From IMG/VR virus record IMGVR_UViG_3300044809_000123, positions 1 through 37,742 of that record: 37,742 nt of DNA; one strand, 5' to 3'. Source of the stretch: a virus. Under the pieces are notes generated by a model. That model ran no database searches, had not been told where the DNA came from, and worked only from the letters and a program-made list of their open reading frames with translations. Shown here one piece after another: positions 1 through 7,239 of this stretch. The position numbers and the translations under genes are program-made. Position 1 is the first letter of the stretch; each line of letters opens with the position of its first letter.

Positions 1-264
1 TTGGGGCCTCCTAAAACGCGAAACCCCGCCACGGGAAATGGCAGGGTCAATCGCAAGTCTCAGGCTTTGTCGGGCACTGAGGCTCCACAATATCCCCCGG
101 GTAAATCGAACGCAAGCCTCTCGGTGTATGCCGGCCGGCTCCATGTCGGCTGGATCTGCGAGGTCGACGGGCAGCACCAAGCCTATGCCCCCGATGGCGC
201 CCCGCTCGGGACATTTCCGACCCGCACCGCCGCCGCCCGCGCCTTCAGCGGGGTGCGGTCATGA
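1..264 (+). CDS. Small phage hypothetical protein, 5' end probably cut
   Basis: The frame is open from the first base (TTG) and has no internal ATG, so the true start is either this TTG or lies left of the window. The C-terminal half (SLSVYAGRLHVGWICEVDG, then LGTFPTRTAAARAFS) reads like a small beta-rich domain followed by a helix, a pattern I associate with short hypothetical proteins in rhizobial prophages. The stop overlaps the ATG of the next gene (ATGA at 261-264), so the two are probably translationally coupled. No function can be assigned; the overlap is the main support. Confidence 0.5.
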   Translation: MGPPKTRNPATGNGRVNRKSQALSGTEAPQYPPGKSNASLSVYAGRLHVGWICEVDGQHQAYAPDGAPLGTFPTRTAAARAFSGVRS

Positions 265-1262
265 TGCCCTCGCTACAGGCGATAGCCGCAGCGCTGGGAG
301 GCCGCGTCGTTCGGGGCCGGGCCCCTCATGTCGCGGCACCATTCCCGGGCAAGAAGAAGAACGATCGCAGCTTGCACGTTTTCATCAACGGCGACGACAT
401 CGGCGTGCACGTGTTCCGGGACGGCGGCGACGACCCGATCGAGATTAAGGACCACGTCCGCCGCGTCTGCGGTCTTCCTGCTTGGCAACCCAAGCGACGC
501 AAGCCCAAACAGAAACCGGCCGTTCCGCTCGCCATCCGGAACCATTTTTTTGGCGAGGCGCTGGCGGTGTGCCGCCTGCGCCGGAAGATCGCGCCCGAAC
601 ACTTGGCGCTGTTGATCAATGACCTGCGCCTACGCGGGGATACCAAAGACGCCGTCAAATACATTCGCGAGTTCGGCTTTGGCCCGGCCGACCTGGAGCG
701 CTGTATGGCGACCGCGCCGCGGCATTACACCGCCGACGAGCGAGCCAAGATTTTGAACCTTACCTACCGGGAGCGGCAGCAACTTGGACTGCGCCGCACC
801 GGCTCTATCGACGTTGACAAGGCAGGCCGAGAGCGGGCGCGACGCGACCGTTACAACGCCAAGCGACGCGCGACCCGCGCAGGCGCTGTCAGCCTTGGCG
901 TCAATAAGAGATACCCAGTTGAAGGAAGACCAAGTAGTAACCAGAAAGAGGAGGATATTTCGACGTTAGTTGTTGAGCGAGAGACGAATTCCGAGGGCAA
1001 GACGTCATTGACCACGTGCCCCTCCAATGTTTACCCGGAAAGCAGCGATGACCGACAAACCGCGAGATTACGATATTCTAATGGAATCCGGCACGATTGT
1101 TCACGGAGTCGGCAAACTTCTCATGATCGACGGCACATGGGTTGGATCCTACTTTCCAACCAACGATGGCCTCCACCATGTTCTCGACGACAACGGGAGT
1201 CGACTGGACGCTTTTGCGACCGCGGAAGAGGCCGAAGCGTTCATCAAGGCGCATTGGAATGA
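261..1262 (+). CDS. Primase-like N-terminal domain protein with basic C-terminal segment
   Basis: Residues 1-75 (LGGRVVRGRAPHVAAPFPGK, then RSLHVFINGDDIGVHVF, then GDDPIEIKDHVRRVCGLPAW) resemble the DNA-binding N-terminal module of phage and plasmid primases, but without the zinc cysteines. Residues ~150-215 carry the Y..DERAKIL.LTY.ERQ.LGLRRTGSIDVDKA pattern followed by an Arg/Lys-rich helix, which I recall from rhizobial early genes. A DNA-replication or DNA-binding role is therefore likely but inferred. The start overlaps the upstream stop (ATGA). The last ~70 residues (Arg/Ser/Cys rich) lie out of frame over a convincing gene at 1048-1308, so the native C-terminus was probably shorter and the present end may reflect a frame change or lost stop. 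No catalytic primase domain follows. Confidence 0.6.
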   Translation: MMPSLQAIAAALGGRVVRGRAPHVAAPFPGKKKNDRSLHVFINGDDIGVHVFRDGGDDPIEIKDHVRRVCGLPAWQPKRRKPKQKPAVPLAIRNHFFGEALAVCRLRRKIAPEHLALLINDLRLRGDTKDAVKYIREFGFGPADLERCMATAPRHYTADERAKILNLTYRERQQLGLRRTGSIDVDKAGRERARRDRYNAKRRATRAGAVSLGVNKRYPVEGRPSSNQKEEDISTLVVERETNSEGKTSLTTCPSNVYPESSDDRQTARLRYSNGIRHDCSRSRQTSHDRRHMGWILLSNQRWPPPCSRRQRESTGRFCDRGRGRSVHQGALE

Positions 1263-1308
1263 CGATGGCACAATCGACGCCGCCTTCACACCGATCAAAC
1301 TTCAATAA
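1048..1308 (+). CDS. Small hypothetical protein (86 aa)
   Basis: The acidic 86-residue protein contains VHGVGKLLMIDGTWVGSYF, a short beta-sheet segment, followed by the helix FATAEEAEAFIKAHW. ATG 1048 is preferred over an in-frame ATG at 1027 because GGAAAG lies just upstream; the 1027 start has no visible ribosome site. The gene lies almost wholly inside the 3' end of the preceding reading frame in another frame, and its amino-acid composition looks natural whereas the overlapping one does not. Family and function are unknown. It is followed by a 223-base gap (1309-1531) in which I see no convincing gene. Confidence 0.6.
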   Translation: MTDKPRDYDILMESGTIVHGVGKLLMIDGTWVGSYFPTNDGLHHVLDDNGSRLDAFATAEEAEAFIKAHWNDDGTIDAAFTPIKLQ

Positions 1309-1531
1309 AACACCGACGCGGCGGCCTGCGCGCGGGGATTCGTCGAACCGAAAATGGGCTCTGGCGTTGATAGGTCGGCGCCAAAGCGCGCTTAGGGATT
1401 CCCAAATCAGATTTTCAAACTTATGGCTGAGTCGTGCATCGCGCGGACGCCATTCGGGATCGCAGCAAAATAGTGCGATTTACTGGCGACCTGGAACCTG
1501 CCGCCGGCGCATGGTGAGGAGGATGACAAGC

Positions 1532-1708
1532 ATGAACCGCGCAATCCGATGGGGTGACAACGATCGTTATTTTGGGCCGAAGGGATCATGGAAAGGCGGG
1601 ACCGTCGGTCATTCAATCGCGATGTTGCCCGGTGAGCTGCACGGCGCCGCCTTCGCGCGCTATTGCGAACAGCACGAAATGACCCTCCAAGCGGAACCGG
1701 AGGGCTAA
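1532..1708 (+). CDS. Small hypothetical protein (58 aa)
   Basis: A GAGGAGG ribosome site at 1516-1522 sits nine bases before ATG 1532, which decides this start over two in-frame upstream ATGs at 1511 and 1523. The 58-residue product (IRWGDNDRYFGPKGSW, then GELHGAAFARYCEQHEMTLQ) has no domain I recognise. Its stop overlaps the next start (TAATG at 1706-1710), so it belongs to the same translationally coupled early operon. Confidence 0.6.
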   Translation: MNRAIRWGDNDRYFGPKGSWKGGTVGHSIAMLPGELHGAAFARYCEQHEMTLQAEPEG

Positions 1709-2532
1709 TGAGGATCCTGCGATATCGTCGACACGAGCGGTTTTCGCGCGAAGTCGCCGCCGATCCGGATATGCAACGCCATAGCGAGGCGGCAACGCAG
1801 GCCGAACGCGATTTTGTTCTGGACTGTCTCGACCTGGTCGAAGGCCGCGCCACGCCTGGAGCTCTACGCGCCGGCGCAGAGCGGGACCGGCTACAGCACT
1901 TAACCCGCGAAGCTAAACGCCGCGCCCTGGTCGGCGCCGATCCGCTCAATATTACCGGTCACACCAAGGGCGCAGCGCCGAGACAGAAGTTGGCGGCGGA
2001 CCCGGTCGAATACATCGGCAATCTGACGCGGACGCGCTCGGCAACCGACCGGCTGACTGGCAAAAATAAGCTCGACCAGCGGCAGGTCGCGGCGGCCGAT
2101 ACCTATCGCTCCGCCTTTGAGGCTTTGCATGCGTCGCTCGGCGGTTCGATGGACTTCGACCGTATCCGCGGCGGCGCCGGCTGCAAGTCGCCGCCAGAAG
2201 CCGCATTGGCAGCAAGCGAGACGCTGAAACAGGCGCGGCATATTCTGGGCATCCAGGCGACCATCATCGTTGAGCAGATCGTCTGCCATGGGCAGACCAC
2301 GGAAGCCTGCGCGCGCCTGGTCTGCAGCTATTCGGACGGCGAGACGGTCAAGGCGCGGGACGTGAACTATATCGGTCGCGTACTCCGCGAAGGGCTAACA
2401 CAACTCGGGCTAGTTTGGCATCCGAACCCGATCAGGCGGGCCGTCAGAACGTGGCGGACGGAATCAGCGAAAGTTGGCGTCGGTGGTGCGGGTTTGTGCA
2501 CGATCACCGGGGAGCCCTACGTCAGCCGTTGA
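1708..2532 (+). CDS. DUF6456-like early or late-control phage protein
   Basis: The 274-residue protein starts at the ATG overlapping the previous stop. Residues ~118-160 (KLDQRQVAAADTYRSAFEAL, then SMDFDRIRGG) match the pattern I know from DUF6456-type proteins of alphaproteobacterial prophages. These have an L..RQ.AAGD.YR helix followed by a glycine-rich turn and a C-terminal helical region ending in a winged-helix-like segment (residues ~200-250, ARDVNYIGRVLREGLTQLGL). Such genes commonly sit at the end of the early region just before packaging genes, as here, which would suit a regulatory DNA-binding role; that is inference. A strong terminator follows 60 bases downstream and closes the early operon. 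Confidence 0.55.
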   Translation: MRILRYRRHERFSREVAADPDMQRHSEAATQAERDFVLDCLDLVEGRATPGALRAGAERDRLQHLTREAKRRALVGADPLNITGHTKGAAPRQKLAADPVEYIGNLTRTRSATDRLTGKNKLDQRQVAAADTYRSAFEALHASLGGSMDFDRIRGGAGCKSPPEAALAASETLKQARHILGIQATIIVEQIVCHGQTTEACARLVCSYSDGETVKARDVNYIGRVLREGLTQLGLVWHPNPIRRAVRTWRTESAKVGVGGAGLCTITGEPYVSR

Positions 2533-2592
2533 CTTGACAATGTGACAGACACAGAGCAACTATCCGGTAACGGCGCAAATCGCGTCGGAAGG

Positions 2593-2622
2593 AAACCCGC
2601 TCGGCTTTGCCGCGGCGGGTTT
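2593..2622 (+). terminator. Nested-stem terminator, probably bidirectional
   Basis: AAACCCGC (2593-2600) pairs with GCGGGTTT (2615-2622), enclosing an inner CGGC/GCCG stem with a TTT loop. It is followed by a short T run on the plus strand. It lies between the convergent ends of the plus-strand early operon (2532) and the minus-strand gene ending at 2642, so it could stop transcription from both sides. Confidence 0.8.
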
Positions 2623-2641
2623 TTCATTGGCGATTCAGGCG

Positions 2642-2914
2642 TCAAAGCTCGATGATATCGCCCTGCTTAAAGGCGGCCGTAAAATCGCCTTCTATGCCCT
2701 CGCCGCGGTCTTTGGGGCCGAAAAGTTCGGCTAAGGTACTTTCTGGGACAAACACCCCAACTCGCATTATTTGCGTATTGGATCGACCGCGGATCATTAC
2801 CTCCGTTTCAGTGATACTGCCTGAATAATCTCCGGGAGGCAGGGTTTTGCCGCCTCCCGCATCGACATTGTTGGTCAATACAAGCAGTCGCGCTGGCCTA
2901 GTGAATGTTCTCAC
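2642..2914 (-). CDS. Small minus-strand hypothetical protein (90 aa)
   Basis: The frame stays open further upstream, but a GTG at 2914 has a GAGGG ribosome site seven bases before it and removes an N-terminal stretch that looks like a shadow of the opposite strand. The 90-residue product is beta-rich (RLLVLTNNVDAGGGKTLPPG, then SGSITETEVMIRG) and ends in a helix and acidic tail (DFTAAFKQGDIIEL). I do not recognise the family. It is the only minus-strand gene in the left half and shares the 2593-2622 terminator with the early operon. It faces the 2990 gene across a 75-bp divergent gap. Its isolated position suggests a moron or a small regulator. Confidence 0.55.
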   Translation of the reverse strand: MRTFTRPARLLVLTNNVDAGGGKTLPPGDYSGSITETEVMIRGRSNTQIMRVGVFVPESTLAELFGPKDRGEGIEGDFTAAFKQGDIIEL

Positions 2915-2940
2915 AATAATTCCCTCGCTTTCGAACCCAG

Positions 2941-2962
2941 CCAATCTACCAGTTGCGATTGG
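2941..2962. promoter_or_regulatory. Inverted repeat in divergent gap
   Basis: CCAATC (2941-2946) and GATTGG (2957-2962) form a 6-bp inverted repeat with a 10-base spacer. The repeat lies between the divergent starts at 2914 (minus) and 2990 (plus). It could be an operator, but the arms are short and no clear -35/-10 pair was found beside it. Confidence 0.25.
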
Positions 2963-2989
2963 TTGGATCGACTCCTGGATCGGCCACGC

Positions 2990-3247
2990 ATGATCCAAAT
3001 CCCGTTGGGCCAGATCGCATCGCCGCGCGTCAGCGCCGGGCGTGGCCGGCTCGAGAAAAGCGCGACCCTTGTCGACGACCACGCGGACGAGCTGTTCCAG
3101 CTGATCGCCGGTGGCATGTCGAGCGCGGACTCTTCATGGCTCATCGATGGCTGCGGCCCGCGTTTCCGGCCATTGCATCCGGCTTTATCTGCAAGAAAGT
3201 ACCGCGTCAGGTCAGCGCCCAATGTTTCGTTTGTGGCGCCGCCTTGA
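2990..3247 (+). CDS. Truncated paralogue of the 4960-5505 gene product
   Basis: The N-terminus MIQIPLGQIASP closely matches MMQIPLSQIGSP at the start of the gene at 4960. The match is also visible in DNA over the first 36 bases, and a second match follows (DELFQLI against HELLDQLIL). After about residue 45 the similarity ends and the remainder (CGPRFRPLHPALSARKYRVR) looks unrelated, so this appears to be a partial duplicate whose 3' part was replaced or frameshifted. Its stop overlaps the next ATG (TGATG at 3245-3249), so it could still be translated as a leader for the downstream gene. Function unknown. Confidence 0.45.
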   Translation: MIQIPLGQIASPRVSAGRGRLEKSATLVDDHADELFQLIAGGMSSADSSWLIDGCGPRFRPLHPALSARKYRVRSAPNVSFVAPP

Positions 3248-4389
3248 TGAACTTGAGCGCCGGATGCCGACAAGTTGCCGCGCGCTTTGACGATATCATC
3301 CGTCTGATCGAATCAGGGGAAAGCGTAAATTCGATTGGGCGTCGACCGGACATGCCGGCGACGACACAAATTCATCAACTCATCAAGGGCAGTGATCCCC
3401 AATACGCCCGTCGATATGCCGCGGCTGTCTCGCGTCGAGGATTGTCGCCGGCGGAACTTGCCGGGAAACATAACCGCCGGGTGGCTCGGTTCGACGAAAA
3501 CACGCGTCGGCGAATCCTTGAACTTTTAGAGGCCGGATCCTCTCTAAAATCTGTGCTTGCCGTCGGTAAGATGCCGACGAAACGGACCTTGCGGAAATAC
3601 TGTCGAACCGACCCGAAGTTCACGGCGCAATTGAAGCAGGCATTTTATAAGAAAAGTCGCTCATTTGGTGCTGAAGAAAAATATATTACCGCGTTAGAGA
3701 GAATTGAAAGTGGTGCAGGAGTCTTCTCGGTTTTTGCGGAAATGCGCGTCGGCCATAGTTCGTTCGTGAAATTTCTGAACAGACATCCGTCTCTACATCA
3801 ACGGTATGTTCTAGCAATTGCCGGCAGACCAAATTTTGGAGTTCGCTACTCCGACGAGCAATATCGAAGAGCGCTTGAGGGACTGTCGGCCGCGATCACC
3901 GTAACAAACGAAGAATTCAAGATACCAGGGCTGCCCAGATACGGCGCCATGCTGCGCAAGAGCTACCTAGATCCCGTATTTGCCTCGCAGTTCGCTGAAG
4001 CAAGGCGAGATCGGATCACCAAGCAGTGCGAAGCCGGAATTTCGCTACGCGGATCCTATCGGAAGAAAGGCTCAAAGCGGGTTTATCAGACCGCAGTCCT
4101 TCGCGGGCGATTGCTCCAGGACGAACTCTATCGCACCGCCGATTTAGCTGTGTCGCGTGGACTGCAGGATCACATCCGCGATGACGTCAAGTCCGATATT
4201 GTGGAAGCCGTGCTCGATGGTTCTCTGCGGCTCGAGGATATCTCGAGAGAGGTTGGAAAATACATCGCCGCCCATTTCGCGAAGTTCTCTTCCTACAAGT
4301 TCAGGTCGCTCGATCAAACCTTGTTCGATGATGACGACATAGCGTTCATCGATCGCCTTACTACCGATGATTTCAGCTATGCAGACTGA
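3247..4389 (+). CDS. Multi-repeat DNA-binding protein, terminase-small-subunit-like modules
   Basis: The 380-residue protein contains about five diverged copies of a ~55-residue helical module. Each reads helix, ESG/EAG turn, S-hydrophobic helix, a (G/D)MP-like turn, basic recognition helix, DP-aromatic, then a final Y/F-AxA helix. Copies lie at residues ~12-62 (DMPATT, DPQYARRY), 81-134 (KMPTKR, DPKFTAQL), 141-190 (HPSLHQRY), 201-254 (GLPRYG, DPVFASQF) and ~257-300 (EAGISLRGSYR). The pattern matches the HTH module of terminase small subunits, normally present once. The acidic C-terminus (residues ~320-380) is unrelated. The region is visibly less GC-rich than its neighbours, suggesting separate acquisition. 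Start ATG 3247 overlaps the upstream stop. It could bind phage cos/pac DNA or act as a regulator; this is inference. Confidence 0.65.
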   Translation: MNLSAGCRQVAARFDDIIRLIESGESVNSIGRRPDMPATTQIHQLIKGSDPQYARRYAAAVSRRGLSPAELAGKHNRRVARFDENTRRRILELLEAGSSLKSVLAVGKMPTKRTLRKYCRTDPKFTAQLKQAFYKKSRSFGAEEKYITALERIESGAGVFSVFAEMRVGHSSFVKFLNRHPSLHQRYVLAIAGRPNFGVRYSDEQYRRALEGLSAAITVTNEEFKIPGLPRYGAMLRKSYLDPVFASQFAEARRDRITKQCEAGISLRGSYRKKGSKRVYQTAVLRGRLLQDELYRTADLAVSRGLQDHIRDDVKSDIVEAVLDGSLRLEDISREVGKYIAAHFAKFSSYKFRSLDQTLFDDDDIAFIDRLTTDDFSYAD

Positions 4390-4400
4390 GGGCCGGGCCA

Positions 4401-4718
4401 ATGCTCAGGGAAGGCAATCTGAGGGAAGGCGATATGGCTCGCGCCGGTGGCGGGCGCCTGATGAAAATCAGCAGCATCACGAACGATGTTGCTGAGTGTA
4501 TTTGGTTCGACAGTCGCGGAGCGATCCACGCGCGGGATTTTGAAGTATCCGCCTTAAAGCCCTTCTGGTTGTCGACAACGCTGCGATCCCTATGGCCAGA
4601 GATCATCGACCTGCCCGACGATCTCGTGGCTGCCATGGACGCCGCGGCGGATGCAAAACGCCGCGCAAAATCGACCAGGTCGCGAATGAGCAACAAAATT
4701 AAAAGGCGCGCGGCATGA
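4401..4718 (+). CDS. YodC-like DUF2158 protein
   Basis: The sequence REGDMARAGGGRLMKI, then CIWFDSRG, then DFEVSALKPF follows the DUF2158 (YodC) plan: a GD-V-x-L-x-SGGP-x-M strand pair, a C-x-W-F strand and a final hydrophobic strand, i.e. a small SH3-like beta barrel. Here the barrel covers residues ~8-54 and is extended by a basic C-terminal helix (residues ~70-105). ATG 4401 is chosen because the alternative ATG at 4434 would remove the conserved GD. The biochemical role of this family is unknown. The stop overlaps the next start (ATGA at 4715). Confidence 0.7.
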   Translation: MLREGNLREGDMARAGGGRLMKISSITNDVAECIWFDSRGAIHARDFEVSALKPFWLSTTLRSLWPEIIDLPDDLVAAMDAAADAKRRAKSTRSRMSNKIKRRAA

Positions 4719-4963
4719 CCGACTATACCGCGATGGATGGACCGGAACTGCACGAAGCTTGCGGCGCCGACGGCTCGAAATGGGCGGCGGCCTATGTGCA
4801 GCATGTGAAGAAGGTCGAAGGCGTTGTCGTCGATGAAGGCTTGGCGCTGACCTGGTTCTGCAATGCCATGATGGCGATGCACGATCACATGCGGCCCGAT
4901 CTAGCGCCGGTTCGTTTGCCTGACGGCTCGGCATTCTGTGTGGCAGGGGTCGGCAACAAATGA
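4715..4963 (+). CDS. Small phage hypothetical protein (82 aa)
   Basis: This is an 82-residue helical protein (CGADGSKWAAAYVQHVKK, then LTWFCNAMMAMHDHMRPD) that looks like the short proteins often found just before terminase genes in alphaproteobacterial prophages. Both ends overlap neighbours (ATGA at 4715-4718 and ATGATG at 4960-4965), placing it firmly in the operon. No catalytic motif or membrane segment is visible. Confidence 0.65.
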   Translation: MTDYTAMDGPELHEACGADGSKWAAAYVQHVKKVEGVVVDEGLALTWFCNAMMAMHDHMRPDLAPVRLPDGSAFCVAGVGNK

Positions 4964-5505
4964 TGCAAATCCCGCTCAGCCAGATCGGATCGCCGGAAGT
5001 GCTCAGCGAAGCGCTTGAAGCCTATCGGAAGGCGCTTGCCGATCATCGCATGGGCGAGCCGGACCAGCCGTCGCCGGTAGCGCATGAACTGCTGGACCAG
5101 CTGATCCTGCGCATTCCGGAATCGGGACCGGTGGAAAGCCGCGGGCCTGACCGGTTCGAGATCGCGCCTTATGAGATCGTGGACGATACGCCGCCAGCTC
5201 CACCGCCGCCGACATTGGCAGAGCGCAAGCAATTACTGCTGTTCGATCTGCACCAAGGCGCGCAGGCCGCGATCGACAAAATCCTGTCTCAGGCCCGCGC
5301 TCGGCTGCTCGCCATGGAATACGGCGAAGCGGCGATCAAGCCAGTAAAAAAGCGGACCGCCACCGACAAGGCGAAGATGGCGGAATTCATGGCGTTCAGT
5401 AAGCGCGCTGAGGCAATCCACCGGATAAGTGCGCGCGCGGCCGTGGCTATCGAAGATTTGACCGATACCGATATCAACGACTGGACTATTCCGACTTTCG
5501 AATAA
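4960..5505 (+). CDS. Phage hypothetical protein (181 aa)
   Basis: The N-terminal part begins MMQIPLSQIGSP and ends with ESRGPDRFEIAPYEIVDD. A proline linker (PPAPPPPT, ~residues 79-86) joins it to a helical C-terminal half (residues ~87-170, AERKQLLLFDLHQGAQAAID and onward). The two-part layout, with a short variable head and a helical tail, resembles phage accessory proteins of unknown role. The N-terminus is duplicated in the 2990-3247 gene. Start ATG 4960 overlaps the previous stop. Function not recognised. Confidence 0.6.
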   Translation: MMQIPLSQIGSPEVLSEALEAYRKALADHRMGEPDQPSPVAHELLDQLILRIPESGPVESRGPDRFEIAPYEIVDDTPPAPPPPTLAERKQLLLFDLHQGAQAAIDKILSQARARLLAMEYGEAAIKPVKKRTATDKAKMAEFMAFSKRAEAIHRISARAAVAIEDLTDTDINDWTIPTFE

Positions 5506-5541
5506 TAGGAGCGCTGGGCTCAGACCCCGGCGAGCCACACC

Positions 5542-5853
5542 ATGATCGCCAAAGCAGCGGCCCCGCCGAAACCGAAACCGCCCAATGCAGGCAAGGGGCG
5601 CACCAAGGGAACGCCGAACAAGACAACCGCCATCCTGAAGGAAGCAATCCTCCTCGCCGCGGAGGCCGTCGGCTCAAACAACAAGGGCAAAGGAAAGCTG
5701 GTCGGCTACTGCAGGTTTTTAGCCTGGAACGAACCGAAGGCATTCGCGGGGTTGCTCGGCAGGGTGTTGCCGCTGCAGATCGCAGTGGATCCGGACAGCA
5801 CGGGGAACGTCATTTTCCAGACCGTTTATGAATCCGACCCCAAGGGTAATTGA
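5542..5853 (+). CDS. Probable terminase small subunit-like protein
   Basis: The 103-residue protein has a basic, proline-rich head, then KGRTKGTPNKTTAILKEAIL, a GRPKGxxNK-T motif typical of short DNA-binding proteins encoded directly upstream of TerL. It continues with VGYCRFLAWNEPKAFAGLLG and VLPLQI, which I recall as a recurrent pattern in this position. It overlaps the TerL start by 26 bases. The likely role is recognising phage DNA and loading the large terminase. The lack of a full multi-helix terminase-small-subunit domain leaves room for another DNA-binding role, for example if the 3247 gene product is the real small subunit. Confidence 0.55.
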   Translation: MIAKAAAPPKPKPPNAGKGRTKGTPNKTTAILKEAILLAAEAVGSNNKGKGKLVGYCRFLAWNEPKAFAGLLGRVLPLQIAVDPDSTGNVIFQTVYESDPKGN

Positions 5854-7192
5854 ACGCCGGATTAGGGCGTATCAGCGACCGTTCCACGAATACCTGGTCA
5901 AAGGCGGCAAGCGTGCGATCGAAATCGCGCACCGCCGATGGGGCAAAGACGAGATAGCGCTGCAGGCCACTTGCGAACTCGCACATCAGCGGGTTGCGTC
6001 GTACTGGCATTGCTTGCCGGAATTTGAGCAAGGCCGCAAAGCGCTCTGGACAGCCGTTAACGCACACACCGGGAAAAGGAGAATAGACGAAGCGTTCCCG
6101 CCGGGGATCAGGGCGGCGACCAACGAAAACGAAATGTTCATCCGCCTCAAGTGCGGGTCGACGTGGCAGATCATCGGCTCCGACCGCTACAACGCGACGG
6201 TCGGCGCTGGCGTCGCCGGCATCGTGTATTCGGAATGGAGCCGGGCCAACCCCGCGGCGTGGGCTTATCACCGCCCGATGCTGGAGGAAAACGACGGCTG
6301 GGCGGCGTTCATCACGACGCCATTCGGCCGGAACCACGCCAAAACCATGTTCGACCATGCGAAGGCGAATCCGGGTCGCTGGTTCGCCGAGATAAGCAGT
6401 GTCGAACACACGGGCGCACTTTCGGCAGAACGGCTCGCCGAGGTGAAGGCGGAATATGTTGCCCTCTATGGTGAGGATCTTGGCAACGCGCTTTTCGAGC
6501 AGGAATATCTCTGCTCGTTCAATACCGCGATCATGGGCGCGTTTTACGCGCGCGAAATGCTCAAGGTCCGCAACAGCGGCCGGATTCGATACTTCGAACC
6601 GGTCCCCGGCCTCCCGGTGCATCGGGCGTGGGATATCGGCGTCCGCGACGATACGAGCATATGGTGGTTTCAGGTTATCGCGGGCGTTCCGCACCTAATC
6701 GACTGCTACACGAATTCCGGCTGCGGCGTCGACCATTACGCGGAGATTGTTCACGGCAGGGGTTACGCGCCCGGAATCGATTTTGTCCCGCATGATGCCA
6801 AGGTCAAGGAATGGGGCACCGGCCGAACCCGCATCGAGCAGATGCAGGCGCACGGCCTCAATCCTCAGTTGGTGCCGCTCGCCGGCAAACAGGATGGCAT
6901 TCAGGCGGTCCGGACGACGCTCAAGACGGCGGTTTTCCATCCGCGTTGCGAGGAAGTTGGAATCCCTGCGGTCGAACAGTATCGCCGGGAATGGGACGAC
7001 GACAAAAAGGCGTTCAAGGCGAACGAGGTTCACGACTGGACCTGCCACCTTGCCGACGCGCTGCGATATCTGGCGCTCGCATGGAAAGACGCGCCGATCA
7101 TTATCGTAGAGCCGAAGAAAATTCTATTGCCCGGGCAAGTCACGTTGCCGGGTCCGCCCGCAGAGCGCAGCGGCGTCAAGATCAGGGTTTGA
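5828..7192 (+). CDS. terL: Terminase large subunit
   Basis: The 454-residue packaging motor pumps DNA into the procapsid by ATP hydrolysis and cuts it. Residues 35-41 (HRRWGKD) are a Walker A variant of the phage HRR-x-GKD type; residues 131-136 (GIVYSE) are Walker B; FITTPFGRNH (161-170) fits the coupling motif. The RNase H-like nuclease follows with acids at D269 (AWDIGVRDD), D323 (PHDAKVKEW) and D403/D410 (VHDWTCHLADALRYL). Length fits the compact TerL of podovirus-like temperate phages. The start overlaps the upstream gene by 26 bases. It is complete, with no disrupted motif. Confidence 0.92.
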   Translation: MNPTPRVIERRIRAYQRPFHEYLVKGGKRAIEIAHRRWGKDEIALQATCELAHQRVASYWHCLPEFEQGRKALWTAVNAHTGKRRIDEAFPPGIRAATNENEMFIRLKCGSTWQIIGSDRYNATVGAGVAGIVYSEWSRANPAAWAYHRPMLEENDGWAAFITTPFGRNHAKTMFDHAKANPGRWFAEISSVEHTGALSAERLAEVKAEYVALYGEDLGNALFEQEYLCSFNTAIMGAFYAREMLKVRNSGRIRYFEPVPGLPVHRAWDIGVRDDTSIWWFQVIAGVPHLIDCYTNSGCGVDHYAEIVHGRGYAPGIDFVPHDAKVKEWGTGRTRIEQMQAHGLNPQLVPLAGKQDGIQAVRTTLKTAVFHPRCEEVGIPAVEQYRREWDDDKKAFKANEVHDWTCHLADALRYLALAWKDAPIIIVEPKKILLPGQVTLPGPPAERSGVKIRV

Positions 7193-7194
7193 AA

Positions 7195-7239
7195 ATGAAA
7201 ACCGAACACGACAGCGCTGAATTTGGCATCGCCGCATGA
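7195..7239 (+). CDS. 14-codon leader minicistron before portal
   Basis: An AGGG site lies just before ATG 7195. The 14-residue frame (MKTEHDSAEFGIAA) ends in TGA overlapping the portal ATG (ATGA at 7236-7239). The portal gene itself has no evident ribosome site, so this minicistron could deliver ribosomes to it. The product may have no function of its own. Confidence 0.35.
   Translation: MKTEHDSAEFGIAA

Noticed and set aside
1423-1554. Small frame MAESCIARTPFG interrupted by TAG and continuing to 1554
   Set aside because: No ribosome site, in-frame amber codon, and overlaps the better-supported 1532 gene.
5810-6694. Minus-strand frame (294 aa) opposite TerL
   Set aside because: Antisense shadow of the terminase gene with all TerL motifs intact on the other strand.
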